Source of the DNA: Roseomonas sp. GC11
GTDB lineage: Bacteria; Pseudomonadota; Alphaproteobacteria; Acetobacterales; Acetobacteraceae
Assembly (NCBI RefSeq): GCF_024437745.1
Contig: NZ_JANFNY010000005.1
Span: 1,771 to 65,770, forward strand
DNA: 64,000 nt
Direction of reading: 5' to 3'
Below, in pieces: positions 27,176 through 34,349 of this stretch. The position numbers and the translations under genes were made by a program. The notes beneath the pieces are model-generated. The model did not search any database. It saw only the letters and a list, made by a program, of their open reading frames with translations, and was not told where the DNA came from. How positions within the stretch are numbered: position 1 is the stretch's first letter; each line of letters starts with the position of its first letter.

Positions 27176-27868
27176 ATGACGTGGCGGAAAATCCTGAAGG
27201 AAAACTTCGGCTGGGGGCAATTCGCCACGCTGGCGGCGGTGCTGGGCTGCGCCCTCGGGCTGCTGGGCTTCGCCGCGCTGGCCGGCGGCACGCGCGGCGG
27301 CGGGATGCAGCGCTTCGACGAGGCCATCCTGCTCGGCCTGCGCAACCCGGCGGACAGGGCCGACCCGCTCGGCCCGCTCTGGCTGGAGATCGCGCTGCGC
27401 GACCTGACGGCGCTGGGCAGCCAGGCGGTGCTGCTGCTGGCCGGGCTGCTGGCGCTCGGGGCGCTGCTGCTGCTGGGCCGCTGGGCCTCGGCGGTGCTGC
27501 TGCTGGTGTCGCTGGGCGGCGCGGCGGCGCTGAACCTCCTGCTGAAGCAGGGCTTCGCCCGCCCCCGCCCCGATCTGGTGGCGCCTCTGGCGGAGGTCTA
27601 CACGGCGAGCTTCCCGAGCGGCCACGCCATGCTCTCCGCCGCCGCCTATCTGACGCTGGGCACGCTGCTGGCGGGGGTGGCGGAGCGGCGGCGGCTCAAG
27701 GCCTATATCCTGGGCGCGGCGCTGCTGCTGGCGCTGCTGGCCGGGGGCAGCCGGGTCTATCTGGGCGTGCACTGGCCGAGCGATGTGCTGGCCGGCTGGG
27801 TGCTGGGCGCCGCCTGGGCGATGGGCTGCTGGCTGGCGCTGCGGCTCTGGCTGCTGAACAGGCGTTGA
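27176..27868 (+). CDS. PAP2-family membrane phosphatase
   Basis: A 230-residue membrane phosphatase for phosphatidic acid or undecaprenyl diphosphate. The three phosphatase motifs are intact: KQGFARPRP, SFPSGHA and SRVYLGVHWPSDV, placed between hydrophobic helices as in PgpB/BacA-like type 2 PAPs. ATG 27176 follows a GGAAGGGCGGAGG purine tract. The gene starts 151 bp from the divergent lipid kinase gene. Its TGA stop lies in the stem of a GC-rich hairpin. Confidence 0.88.
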   Translation: MTWRKILKENFGWGQFATLAAVLGCALGLLGFAALAGGTRGGGMQRFDEAILLGLRNPADRADPLGPLWLEIALRDLTALGSQAVLLLAGLLALGALLLLGRWASAVLLLVSLGGAAALNLLLKQGFARPRPDLVAPLAEVYTASFPSGHAMLSAAAYLTLGTLLAGVAERRRLKAYILGAALLLALLAGGSRVYLGVHWPSDVLAGWVLGAAWAMGCWLALRLWLLNRR

Positions 27869-27887
27869 GAGGGGCCAAGCCCCTCTC
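27867..27887. terminator. GC-rich hairpin between convergent PAP2 and DoxX genes
   Basis: GAGAGGGGC-CAA-GCCCCTCTC, beginning inside the PAP2 stop codon. It belongs to the same family as the hairpins at 19172, 29689 and 56689. Confidence 0.6.
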
Positions 27888-27923
27888 TGCGCCACGCGGG
27901 GCCTCTCGTGGCCCGCCGCGCTG

Positions 27924-28394
27924 TCAGCGCTCGGTGCGGCGCCAGGCGTCGAGGGCGATGGCGAGCGAGACGATGCCCCAGAACACCAGATACTCGATGC
28001 CGCCCTTGGCCCAGTACCAGTTCAGCCCGCGGGTCTCGATCATCGCATAGGCGGCGACGACCATGCAGCCGGCGGAGAGCAGCGGCACCCAGCGCGCCAG
28101 CAGCCCGGCGGTGAGGCCGATGAAGGCCGCCCCCTCGCAGAGCAGGGCGAGGCCGAGGAAGAGCGGCGCCGGCACCAGCCCGGCCTTGCCGAAGAAGGCC
28201 AGCGAGGCCTCGATGCCGGAGAGCTTCTGCCAGACATGCGGCGCGTAGTAGAGCCCGGCCAGGATCCGGATGATGTTCATCGGGTTGGTCAGGTCGAAGG
28301 CGCGCGGCAGCAGCACGGGGCCGATCAGGCGGCGCAGCCCGCCACGGGCGCCCGGCGCGCCGAAGGAGCGGGAGTCGGAGAGGCCAGCGGACAT
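27924..28394 (-). CDS. DoxX family membrane protein
   Basis: A 156-residue protein with four hydrophobic segments and the DoxX pattern: NIIRILAGLYYAPHVWQKLSG, a second helix with FLGLALLCEGAAFIGL, and the terminal YLVFWGIVSLAIALDAWR. DoxX proteins are small membrane subunits linked to respiratory or oxidative-stress functions; the role here is open. The start MSAGLSDSR has AAGGAAG about nine bases upstream. It is divergent from the ATP-grasp gene. Confidence 0.85.
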   Translation of the reverse strand: MSAGLSDSRSFGAPGARGGLRRLIGPVLLPRAFDLTNPMNIIRILAGLYYAPHVWQKLSGIEASLAFFGKAGLVPAPLFLGLALLCEGAAFIGLTAGLLARWVPLLSAGCMVVAAYAMIETRGLNWYWAKGGIEYLVFWGIVSLAIALDAWRRTER

Positions 28395-28516
28395 GGCGGT
28401 GTCTTCCTTGCGTTGCCCGCCAAGGTTGCGCCGCCCGGCGGGGCCTCGCCTTGATCCAGCGCAAGGCATTTGCGAATCAGGCGCGGAATCCACCGCCCCT
28501 TGCCGGAGCCCACCGC

Positions 28517-29656
28517 ATGAATCTTGCCCGCCTGAATGCCGTGCTGCGCCATGACAGCCGCCAGGAGGACATCCCGGCCGAGGCGCTGCTGGCCGGCGTG
28601 CTGCGTGCCATGGCGCGCAAGAATGCGGGGTTGCAGCCCGACCTGGCACCGGAATTGCGGGCGCGGCTCTGGGCGCGCGGCTTCCTGGCCGACAAATGGC
28701 GGCTGCTCGACATGCCGCGCCACGGCATGGCGGGCTTCGTGAGCGACCTGCAGCGCCGGCTGGCCCGCGCCATCAACGGGCCGCAGGCGGCGCTGCTGGA
28801 TGACAAGCTGGCCCTGGCCCGGCTGCTGGAGGGCCACGCCCGCCAGCCGGAGATCCTGGCCGCGCTCTATGACCGCGGCGCGGCGCGCAGCCTCTCCCCG
28901 GGCTGGGCGGCGGCGCTGCACGGCGCCACGCCGGTGGAGGTCTATGCCAAGCCGGCGCAGGGGGCGATGGGCTGGGGCCTGCGCCGCGCCTGGATGGGCG
29001 GCGGGGCGGTGCTGTGGAACGGCCGGCGCTTCAGCGGCGAGGCCTTCCTGGCCCGGCTGGCGGCGAGCGGGGTGGATTATCTCGTCACCCTCGGGCTGGC
29101 GCAGCACCCGGCGCTGGCGGCGCTGCACCCCGGCACCACCAACACGCTGCGCCTGCTGGTGCTGCGCGCGCCGGGGAGCGGCACGCCCTTCCTGGCGGCG
29201 GCGGCGCTGCGGGTGGGCACCACCACCTCCGGCGATATCGACAATTTCGCGCGCGGCGGCCTCTCCTTCCCGCTGGACCGGGCGGAGGGGGTGATCCTGC
29301 CCGGCGTGCGCCGCCGCGCCGATGGCTGGACGGAGCCGGTGGCGGCGCACCCCGAATCCGGCCAGCCGATCGCCGGCGGGCGGGTGCCGCTCTGGCCGGA
29401 GGTGGTGGCGCTGGCCCTGGCGCCTTTCGCCCGGCTGCCCTTCCTGCGGCATGTCGGCTGGGACATCGCGCTGACGCCGGAAGGCCCGGCGATCATCGAG
29501 GGCAACAGCCATAGCGGGCTGGATGTCTTCCAGGTGCATGGCCCGCTGCTGGCCGACCCGGCGATCCGCGCCTTCTATGAGGCCTATGGGCTGCTGGATG
29601 TGACGGGGCCGGACGCGACCCCGGACGATCTGGCGCGGGACATGGCGCCCGCCTGA
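28517..29656 (+). CDS. Sugar-transfer-associated ATP-grasp family protein
   Basis: A 379-residue protein. The second half shows ATP-grasp features of the sugar-transfer-associated group: HPGTTNTLRLLVL, TTTSGDIDNFARGGLSFPLD, HPESGQPIAGGRVPLW and the metal-binding GWDIALTPEGPAIIEGNSHSG near 325-345. Such proteins are thought to ligate a carboxylate to an amine or thiol on a glycan or small molecule, and the substrate is unknown. The start MNLARLNAVL is preceded by a weak GGAG. It stands alone, downstream of a divergent DoxX gene. Confidence 0.75.
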   Translation: MNLARLNAVLRHDSRQEDIPAEALLAGVLRAMARKNAGLQPDLAPELRARLWARGFLADKWRLLDMPRHGMAGFVSDLQRRLARAINGPQAALLDDKLALARLLEGHARQPEILAALYDRGAARSLSPGWAAALHGATPVEVYAKPAQGAMGWGLRRAWMGGGAVLWNGRRFSGEAFLARLAASGVDYLVTLGLAQHPALAALHPGTTNTLRLLVLRAPGSGTPFLAAAALRVGTTTSGDIDNFARGGLSFPLDRAEGVILPGVRRRADGWTEPVAAHPESGQPIAGGRVPLWPEVVALALAPFARLPFLRHVGWDIALTPEGPAIIEGNSHSGLDVFQVHGPLLADPAIRAFYEAYGLLDVTGPDATPDDLARDMAPA

Positions 29657-29842
29657 GAACCCCGTTCGAAAACCCGGCGCTTGCTCTTGAGAGGGGCTTC
29701 GCCCCTCTCTGCACCTGCGCGGCAGTGCCGCGCAGCCACCAAAGGCCTGAGGCCTTTGGAAACCCTTTCTCATGGCGGGTGCAGGGGACCCCGTCCCCTG
29801 CCCAAGGGAAAGAAGGGGGGAGTTTGAGGGGGCAAAGCCCCC
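29657..29842. repeat. Convergent gap with stacked GC-rich hairpins
   Basis: GAGAGGGGC-TTC-GCCCCTCTC lies at 29689-29709. An inverted copy of the CCAAAGGCC/GGCCTTTGG family is at 29736-29765. GCAGGGGACCCCGTCCCCTGC is near 29783-29803. TTGAGGGGGC-AAA-GCCCCCTCAA at 29824-29846 contains the GntR stop. No gene is visible. This gap uses these hairpins in place of the AT-rich element found in most other convergent gaps. Confidence 0.6.
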
Positions 29843-30490
29843 TCAACCCCGGTGGCCCGCCGCATGGGCCGCGATCAGGAAGGCCCCCGCCGCCGCGACA
29901 TGCGCCGCCACGAGGTCGCGCGCCGCCACCGCATCGCGCCGGGCGAAGGCCGCGGCAATGGCGCGGTGGTCGCGCAGCCAGGATTCCCGCCCCTCCGGCA
30001 GGTGGCGGTAGAGCGCCGCGTAGCGCTCCACCTCCCCGCGCAGGCCCATGGCCAGGGCCAGCTGGCGCGGCCGCTCCGCCGGGGCATAGAGGCTGGCATG
30101 GAAGGCGCGATCGGTCGCCGACCAGTCCAGGGTCGCGGCGGCGCGCTCGGCCACCTCCAGGCTGGTGGCGATGCGGGCCAGCGCCGCCTCCGTCAGGCGC
30201 GGCACGGCGCGGCAGGCCAGATCCGCCTCCACCATGGCGCGCAGGTCGGTGATCTCCTGGATCTCCGCCGGGGAGAGTTCGACGACGAAGGCGCCGCGAT
30301 TGGGGAAGACCCGCACCAGCCCCTCGCTCTCCAGCCGCCGCAGCGCCTCGCGGATGGGAATGCGGCTGACGGCGAAGCGCGCCGCGAGGTCTTCCTGGCG
30401 GAGGGCGGCGCCGGGGGGGATGCGGCCCTGGGCGATATCGGCGCGCAGGGCCTCCACCACCAGATCCTGCGTGGTCTGTGCCTTCAGCAT
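29843..30490 (-). CDS. GntR-family regulator (FadR/FCD subfamily)
   Basis: A 215-residue repressor-type regulator. The winged helix spans about 8-72 (ALRADIAQGRIPPGAALRQE, FAVSRIPIREALRRLESEGL). The C-terminal FCD domain has the metal-binding pattern of an aspartate (ATDRAFHASLYAP) with later histidines (RDHRAIAAAFARRD, AAHVAAAGAF). I start at MLKAQTTQ, with AAGGAGA in front. It is divergent from osmC, and a 20-bp imperfect palindrome between the two is the likely operator. Confidence 0.87.
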   Translation of the reverse strand: MLKAQTTQDLVVEALRADIAQGRIPPGAALRQEDLAARFAVSRIPIREALRRLESEGLVRVFPNRGAFVVELSPAEIQEITDLRAMVEADLACRAVPRLTEAALARIATSLEVAERAAATLDWSATDRAFHASLYAPAERPRQLALAMGLRGEVERYAALYRHLPEGRESWLRDHRAIAAAFARRDAVAARDLVAAHVAAAGAFLIAAHAAGHRG

Positions 30491-30530
30491 CCTGGTCTCC
30501 TTCGGGGATATCTTGCGGCGGGGCGGAAAG

Positions 30531-30550
30531 ATTGGCAACATGTATCCAAT
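30531..30550. promoter_or_regulatory. Candidate GntR operator between gntR and osmC
   Basis: An imperfect palindrome ATTGG-CA-ACATGT-AT-CCAAT with 16 of 20 positions symmetric, 21 bp from the osmC start and 41 bp from the GntR start. FCD-type GntR proteins bind short palindromes of this kind. Placement over the osmC ribosome-proximal region suggests repression. Confidence 0.5.
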
Positions 30551-30570
30551 TCAGACCGCAGGAACCAGCC

Positions 30571-31056
30571 ATGGCCGAGAAGCTGCACCACTACGCCGTC
30601 ACGGTGCTCTGGACGGGCAATGAAGGGGCGGGCACCGCCACGTATCGCGGCTATCGCCGGGCGCACCGCATCACCGCCGCGGGCAAGCCACCGATCGAAG
30701 GCTCCTCCGACCCCAGCTTCCGCGGCGACCCCGCGCGCTGGAATCCGGAGGAGCTGCTGCTGGCCTCGCTCTCGGCCTGCCACAAGCTCTGGTATCTGGG
30801 GCTCTGCGCCGGCGCCGGCGTCGTGGTGACGGGCTATGAGGACGCGGCGGAAGGCACCATGCTGGAAGAGGCCAGCGGCGCCGGGCAGTTCACGGAGGTG
30901 ACTCTGCGCCCGCGCGTCACCCTGGCCCCGGGCAGCGACCTGGCCGAGGCCGAGGCGCTGCACCACACGGCGCATGCCATGTGCTTCGTCGCCCGCTCGG
31001 TGAATTTCCCGGTGCTGCACCAGCCGGTCTTCGTCACGGAGGGCGCGGCCGGCTGA
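30571..31056 (+). CDS. OsmC family protein
   Basis: A 161-residue OsmC/Ohr-type protein, a family of thiol-dependent peroxidases. NPEELLLASLSACHKLWYLGLCAGAG carries the first cysteine of the redox pair, and the second is in HHTAHAMCFVARSVNFPV near 135; an arginine-rich N-terminal domain precedes them. Whether it reduces organic hydroperoxides is not certain, as the spacing is of the OsmC-like rather than the Ohr type. GCAGGAA precedes the ATG. Divergent from a GntR regulator that probably controls it. Confidence 0.85.
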   Translation: MAEKLHHYAVTVLWTGNEGAGTATYRGYRRAHRITAAGKPPIEGSSDPSFRGDPARWNPEELLLASLSACHKLWYLGLCAGAGVVVTGYEDAAEGTMLEEASGAGQFTEVTLRPRVTLAPGSDLAEAEALHHTAHAMCFVARSVNFPVLHQPVFVTEGAAG

Positions 31057-31395
31057 GGGGAGTGCCGCCCTGCCCGTTGCCGCTCTCCGGCGAAACGGGC
31101 GGGCTGTGGCCCTGGTGGCGCGCCGCTGGCGGCCGACAGGCCAAGCCGCCACCGCCATGCGGAACGCCCTGGCCGCGGGAGCGAGAACCCCGCGACTGAA
31201 CCCGGTCCCAGTCCCTCCTTTTAAAGCAGCCCCGGAATGGACCGGCCGGGAATACTTGTGCGCAAGAGGGCCAGAGCACCCAGACCCTAGGCAACCGGAG
31301 GCGGTGGCCGCAAGTCCGGCTTGCGAGGCTGGCACGCCGCGCCCAAAAGGATCCGCAGCAAAAGCCGGCCTGTGGATGGAATCGGCTGAGTGGCT
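31057..31395. other. Non-coding gap between osmC and tRNA-Thr
   Basis: No convincing gene. A GC-rich stem (CCCGTT...AACGGG with an inner GCCG/CGGC stem) near 31074-31100 could end the osmC transcript. The rest contains only short random frames on both strands. I looked for the conserved GGAAGCAGCC segment of SRP RNA and for tRNA-like ends and found neither. Confidence 0.5.
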
Positions 31396-31467
<72 letters not shown>

Positions 31468-31602
31468 GCATCGCGCGGCGGGGATGCCGGTCTGGCGCCC
31501 CCACAGCCCGCCAGATGACGCGATTCACCGCATCATGCCGCCGGGCGCCTCCTTTTCCAGCCTTCGGGGAGGAATTTCAACCCCTCCCCCCTCATCGCGG
31601 CC

Positions 31603-31923
31603 TCAGCCGCCGGCCTCCAACTCGGCCACCGTGATGCGGCCTTCCTCATCCTCGGACCAGGTGCAGCCCTTGGGAATACGCACCGCCCGCCCATGGCGGT
31701 CGATCTTCACCTCATCGCCCTCGCGATAGGCGCAGAGGCGGCCATCCGGCCCCTCGGTGGTCAGCATGCCGCTGAGGACCGCGACCATATGCCCGTCGCT
31801 GCCCTGCAGGCCCATGGCACCGCGGCGAATCGCCACCATGCGGCCATTGCGCCCCTGCATGCCGTAGCGCCCCTCCGGGATCGTCACGAACACGCCATCG
31901 GCCCCGGCCATTCTGAGCTTCAT
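31603..31923 (-). CDS. Small repeat-containing protein of unknown function (106 aa)
   Basis: I do not recognise a family. The protein has no signal peptide or membrane segment and contains several repeats of a glycine-aspartate pattern: GVFVTIPEGRYGMQGRNGRMV, GAMGLQGSDGHMVAV, GMLTTEGPDGRLCAY and DEVKIDRHGRAVRIPKG, each about 16-20 residues with xGxDGxxxA cores, suggesting a small beta-repeat fold. The AAGG site eight bases before ATG 31923 and uniform codon use support it. A longer upstream start (near 31965) is possible. It is encoded beside tRNA-Thr and upstream of the LysR locus. Confidence 0.65.
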   Translation of the reverse strand: MKLRMAGADGVFVTIPEGRYGMQGRNGRMVAIRRGAMGLQGSDGHMVAVLSGMLTTEGPDGRLCAYREGDEVKIDRHGRAVRIPKGCTWSEDEEGRITVAELEAGG

Positions 31924-32110
31924 GAAAACCTTGCCTGTCTGTTGCTGTGGCCGCCTCTGAGCCATGAGAGGCAGGGGCCGGTCAACCAGAGATCGTGCCG
32001 GAACCACCCCCGGGCAGGAAACAGAGGTGGGAGGCAGGCATGCCCGGGCCGCGCAGGAGCAGCCCGGGCCCGCCAAACATCAGCCCGGGGCGGGAGGGAG
32101 AGACCCGGAT

Positions 32111-32181
32111 GGGTTTCCCAAGGCCCCGGCCTTTGGCGGCACCGCCGAACAGGCGCGGAGAGGGGCAAAGCCCCCCTCAAG
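32111..32181. repeat. GC composite repeat (GGGTTTCC-type), copy b
   Basis: GGGTTTCCCAAGGCC...GGCCTTTGG (32111-32135) followed after about 20 bp by GGAGAGGGGC-AAA-GCCCCCCTC. The same two-part unit appears at 56649-56710 and, inverted, at 29689-29765. It lies between the first secreted paralog and the 106-residue gene, in a 285-bp gap (31924-32208) with no other feature. Confidence 0.6.
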
Positions 32182-32208
32182 ACCGCGCGCGTCTTGCCAG
32201 ACGGCCGC

Positions 32209-32571
32209 TCAGCCCCGCGCGGGGCCCGTGCCGAAGCCGCCAAAGGCATTGGCCGAATTGCCCACCGCCTGAAGCGCCGGGCCACCCTGGGCGCGGGTGG
32301 TCGCCACCCCCGCCGCCTGGGGGTTGCCGGTGGCCTGGGCGTTGTTGCCGACCGCCTCGGGGATACCCGCCGCCTCGCGCGGCTGCGTCACCGCCATCGA
32401 GTAGGCGAAAGGATTGCCGGTGGAAGAGCCGTTATTGGCATTCTCGGCGAGGTCGCGCGCCTGGGCCTGCCCCGGGGCCAGCCCCAGGGCCAGCATCGGC
32501 GCCGCCACCGCCACCCCGGCCGCCAGCAACAGGGCGCGGGAAAGGGAAGAGGGGCTCTTGATCTGGAACAT
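32209..32571 (-). CDS. Secreted small GN-rich protein, paralog 1 of the LysR locus
   Basis: A 120-residue protein with a clear Sec signal peptide (basic start, hydrophobic LLLAAGVAVAAPMLALGL, cleavage after AQA near residue 38). The mature part is about 82 residues with AENANNGS, SMAVTQPREAAGIPEAVGNN, AQATGNP and the C-terminal VGNSANAFGGFGTGP. The same blocks occur in order in the gene at 33716, so these are paralogs. Asparagine/alanine/glycine repeats (GNxAxA) suggest an extended surface or adhesive protein, but no known family is evident. It is divergent from a LysR gene across 117 bp. Confidence 0.72.
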   Translation of the reverse strand: MFQIKSPSSLSRALLLAAGVAVAAPMLALGLAPGQAQARDLAENANNGSSTGNPFAYSMAVTQPREAAGIPEAVGNNAQATGNPQAAGVATTRAQGGPALQAVGNSANAFGGFGTGPARG

Positions 32572-32661
32572 TCTTAGGTCTTTCGTGTGACCGGCAGGCC
32601 TGGGCACTGCCGTGGCGCGCCAGATGGCCTCGCGAACCATCGAGGTTAAGGCCGGTTTCGT

Positions 32662-32674
32662 GATAGTGACTATC
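32662..32674. promoter_or_regulatory. Candidate LysR box, paralog 1 / lysR promoter
   Basis: GATAG-TGA-CTATC is a perfect palindrome in the divergent gap, 91 bp before the paralog 1 start and 15 bp before lysR. It is followed toward paralog 1 by AACCG and GGTT segments. The paralog 2 promoter has the same arrangement at almost identical distance (34146-34160). Confidence 0.65.
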
Positions 32675-32688
32675 GGCGCAGGTGATGA

Positions 32689-33666
32689 ATGTTCGACCCT
32701 TTGACCCTTGACCAATTGCGTGTCCTGGTCACCGTCGCGGATAGCGGGGGCTTCTCCGCCGCCGCCCGCCGGCTCGGCCGCGCGCAATCCGCCGTCAGCC
32801 AGAGCATCCAGGCCCTGGAAGGCCACCTCCGGCTGAAGCTCTTCGACCGCAGCACCAAGCTGCCGCGCCTGACCGAACCCGGCCGCGCCATGCTGGAGGA
32901 AGCCCGGCGCCTGCTGAAAAGCGCCGAGATGCTGCGCGCCCGGGCGGACAGCATCGCCGGCGGGCTGGAGCCGGAACTCAGCATCGCCGCCAACCCGCTG
33001 CTGCCCCTGCCGCCCGCCATCAACGCGCTGCGCGAGCTTGGCGCGCAATTCCCCGAACTGCCGGTGACGCTGCTGACAGAAGGCATCGGCGCGCCGGAGC
33101 GCCACCTGCGCGACGGCACGGTGCAGCTCGCCATCTATCCGGTGCGCGACCTCGCGCCGGATCTGGAATCGACCCTGCTGATGGAAGTGCCGATGGTGCC
33201 GGTGGTGGCCGCCGGGCATCCGCTGGCGGCGCTGCCTGGGCCGCTCTCCCGCGCCGCCCTGGCCGAGCATGTGCAGCTCGTCCTCACCGATGGCTCGCCA
33301 CGCGATGGCTGGAGCTGGGGCGTGCTCAGCCAGCGCACCTGGCGCTTCGCCGACCTCAACACGCGGATGAACTTCCTGCTCGCCGGCTTCGGCTGGTGCA
33401 ACATGCCGGAGCATCTGGTGGCCGGCCCCGCCGCGCAGGGCCTGCTGCACCGGCTCCAGCTGGAGGAACAGCAGGGCTATACCCTGGCGCTGCACATCGT
33501 GCATGAGCGCGGCCGCCCGCCCGGCCTCGCCGGCCGCTGGCTGACGGAGCGGCTGGTCCAGGCCCTGGGCGAATGGCAGGCCGGGCTGCACGGCAGGGGC
33601 GCCCCTGAAAAAGGCCCGGGGGATGCCTCCCCCGGGCCTGCCGATGCGCCGCAGGCGGTGGGCTGA
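32689..33666 (+). CDS. LysR-family transcriptional regulator between two secreted paralogs
   Basis: A 325-residue LysR protein. The winged helix is canonical (about 3-62): LTLDQLRVLVTVADSGGFSA, RLGRAQSAVSQSIQALEGHL. The effector domain runs from about 90 (LSIAANPLLPLPPAINALREL) to 295. AGGTGA precedes the ATG. It is divergent from paralog 1 and convergent with paralog 2. Both paralogs carry a similar palindrome upstream, so control of both is likely. The last 25 residues are proline/glycine-rich because the coding end doubles as the minus-strand terminator of paralog 2. Confidence 0.88.
   Translation: MFDPLTLDQLRVLVTVADSGGFSAAARRLGRAQSAVSQSIQALEGHLRLKLFDRSTKLPRLTEPGRAMLEEARRLLKSAEMLRARADSIAGGLEPELSIAANPLLPLPPAINALRELGAQFPELPVTLLTEGIGAPERHLRDGTVQLAIYPVRDLAPDLESTLLMEVPMVPVVAAGHPLAALPGPLSRAALAEHVQLVLTDGSPRDGWSWGVLSQRTWRFADLNTRMNFLLAGFGWCNMPEHLVAGPAAQGLLHRLQLEEQQGYTLALHIVHERGRPPGLAGRWLTERLVQALGEWQAGLHGRGAPEKGPGDASPGPADAPQAVG
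33608..33638 (-). terminator. Rho-independent terminator of paralog 2, inside lysR
   Basis: A perfect 11-bp stem (GGCCCGGGGGA / TCCCCCGGGCC) with loop TGCC; on the minus strand it is followed by a TTTTT tract. It lies 78-108 bp beyond the paralog 2 stop and entirely within the 3' coding region of lysR. Confidence 0.8.
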
Positions 33667-33682
33667 ACCAGCCCACCCCGTT

Positions 33683-33727
33683 CCGTCAGCCGCGCATCCG
33701 TCAGCCGCGCATCCGTCAGCCGCGAAC
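33683..33727. repeat. 15-bp tandem repeat, three copies
   Basis: CCGTCAGCCGCGCAT twice, then CCGTCAGCCGCGAAC. The paralog 2 stop codon lies in the third copy; each earlier copy repeats the same stop in frame on the minus strand. It occupies most of the 49-bp gap after lysR. Confidence 0.75.
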
Positions 33728-34054
33728 CGGGCCCGTGCCGAAGCCGCCAAAGGCATTGGCGGAGTTGCCCACCGGCTGGGCGATGCTGCCGCCATGGGCG
33801 CGGGAAGTGTTCACCGGGGCAGCCAGCGGGTTGCCATCGGCCTGAGCATTGTTGCCCACCGCCTCGGGGATGCCGGCCGCCTCGCGCGCCTGCGTCACCG
33901 CCATCGAGGAGGCGGAGAGGCTGCTGGTCGAGCCGTTATTGGCGTTCTCGAAGAGATCACGCGCCTGGGCCGCGCCGGGGGCGAGGCCGGGCAGGGCCAC
34001 GGCCAGGCCGGCGGCAAGGGTCAGGGCACGAAGGGCGGAGAAGCTGGTCATCAT
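33716..34054 (-). CDS. Secreted small GN-rich protein, paralog 2 of the LysR locus
   Basis: A 112-residue protein with a Sec signal peptide (ALTLAAGLAVALPGLAPG, cleavage after AQA near residue 31). The mature protein shares RDLFENANNGS, SMAVTQAREAAGIPEAVGNN, AQADGNP and VGNSANAFGGFGTGP with paralog 1, with a variable middle. Long stretches of DNA near the 3' end are also identical, implying recent duplication or gene conversion. The start has two adjacent ATGs with AAGGAAG in front. Its promoter carries two inverted repeats, and a strong terminator lies inside the convergent lysR gene. Confidence 0.72.
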   Translation of the reverse strand: MMTSFSALRALTLAAGLAVALPGLAPGAAQARDLFENANNGSTSSLSASSMAVTQAREAAGIPEAVGNNAQADGNPLAAPVNTSRAHGGSIAQPVGNSANAFGGFGTGPVRG

Positions 34055-34119
34055 CGTCTTCCTTGCGTCAGGGATCGCAGGCGGGGCCTGCTCTTGTCTG
34101 ACGCGGAGATAGGAAGCGG

Positions 34120-34160
34120 AACCGATGATGAAAATCGGTTCATGACGATAGCACTTATCG
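34120..34160. promoter_or_regulatory. Candidate LysR boxes upstream of paralog 2
   Basis: CGATA-GCACT-TATCG (34146-34160) lies 92 bp before the start codon, and AACCGAT-N7-ATCGGTT (34120-34140) lies between it and the gene. The order and spacing match the paralog 1 promoter, where GATAGTGACTATC is followed by AACCG and GGTT. A LysR recognition site plus a promoter-proximal activation site is the simplest reading. Confidence 0.65.
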
Positions 34161-34229
34161 CCCCAGCCGATGAAACCGAACGCAGGCGGCGGAAGGCAGA
34201 ACCAGGGCTTCTGGCATATTTTTATTTAT

Positions 34230-34343
34230 CTTCTTTTTCTGAAGAAAAAGAAGCAAAAAGACTTTCTCAGGCTGCCGCCATCTCCCGGCACAGCGGGCCG
34301 CCCAACTGAAAAAGTTTTTTGGTTCTTTTTTTCAAAAAAGAAC
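34230..34343. repeat. AT-rich composite palindromic element, copy 6 (two arms)
   Basis: Arm A hairpin 34230-34253, core CTCCCGGCACAGCGGG, then AAAAAGTTTTTTG and arm B hairpin 34322-34343. It lies directly downstream of moeA and about 175 bp upstream of co-oriented paralog 2, one of two copies outside convergent gaps. Confidence 0.9.
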
Positions 34344-34349
34344 TCTTCT

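Noticed and set aside
31057-31395. Possible small RNA gene between osmC and tRNA-Thr
   Set aside because: No conserved SRP, tmRNA or 6S features and no clear promoter-terminator pair were seen.
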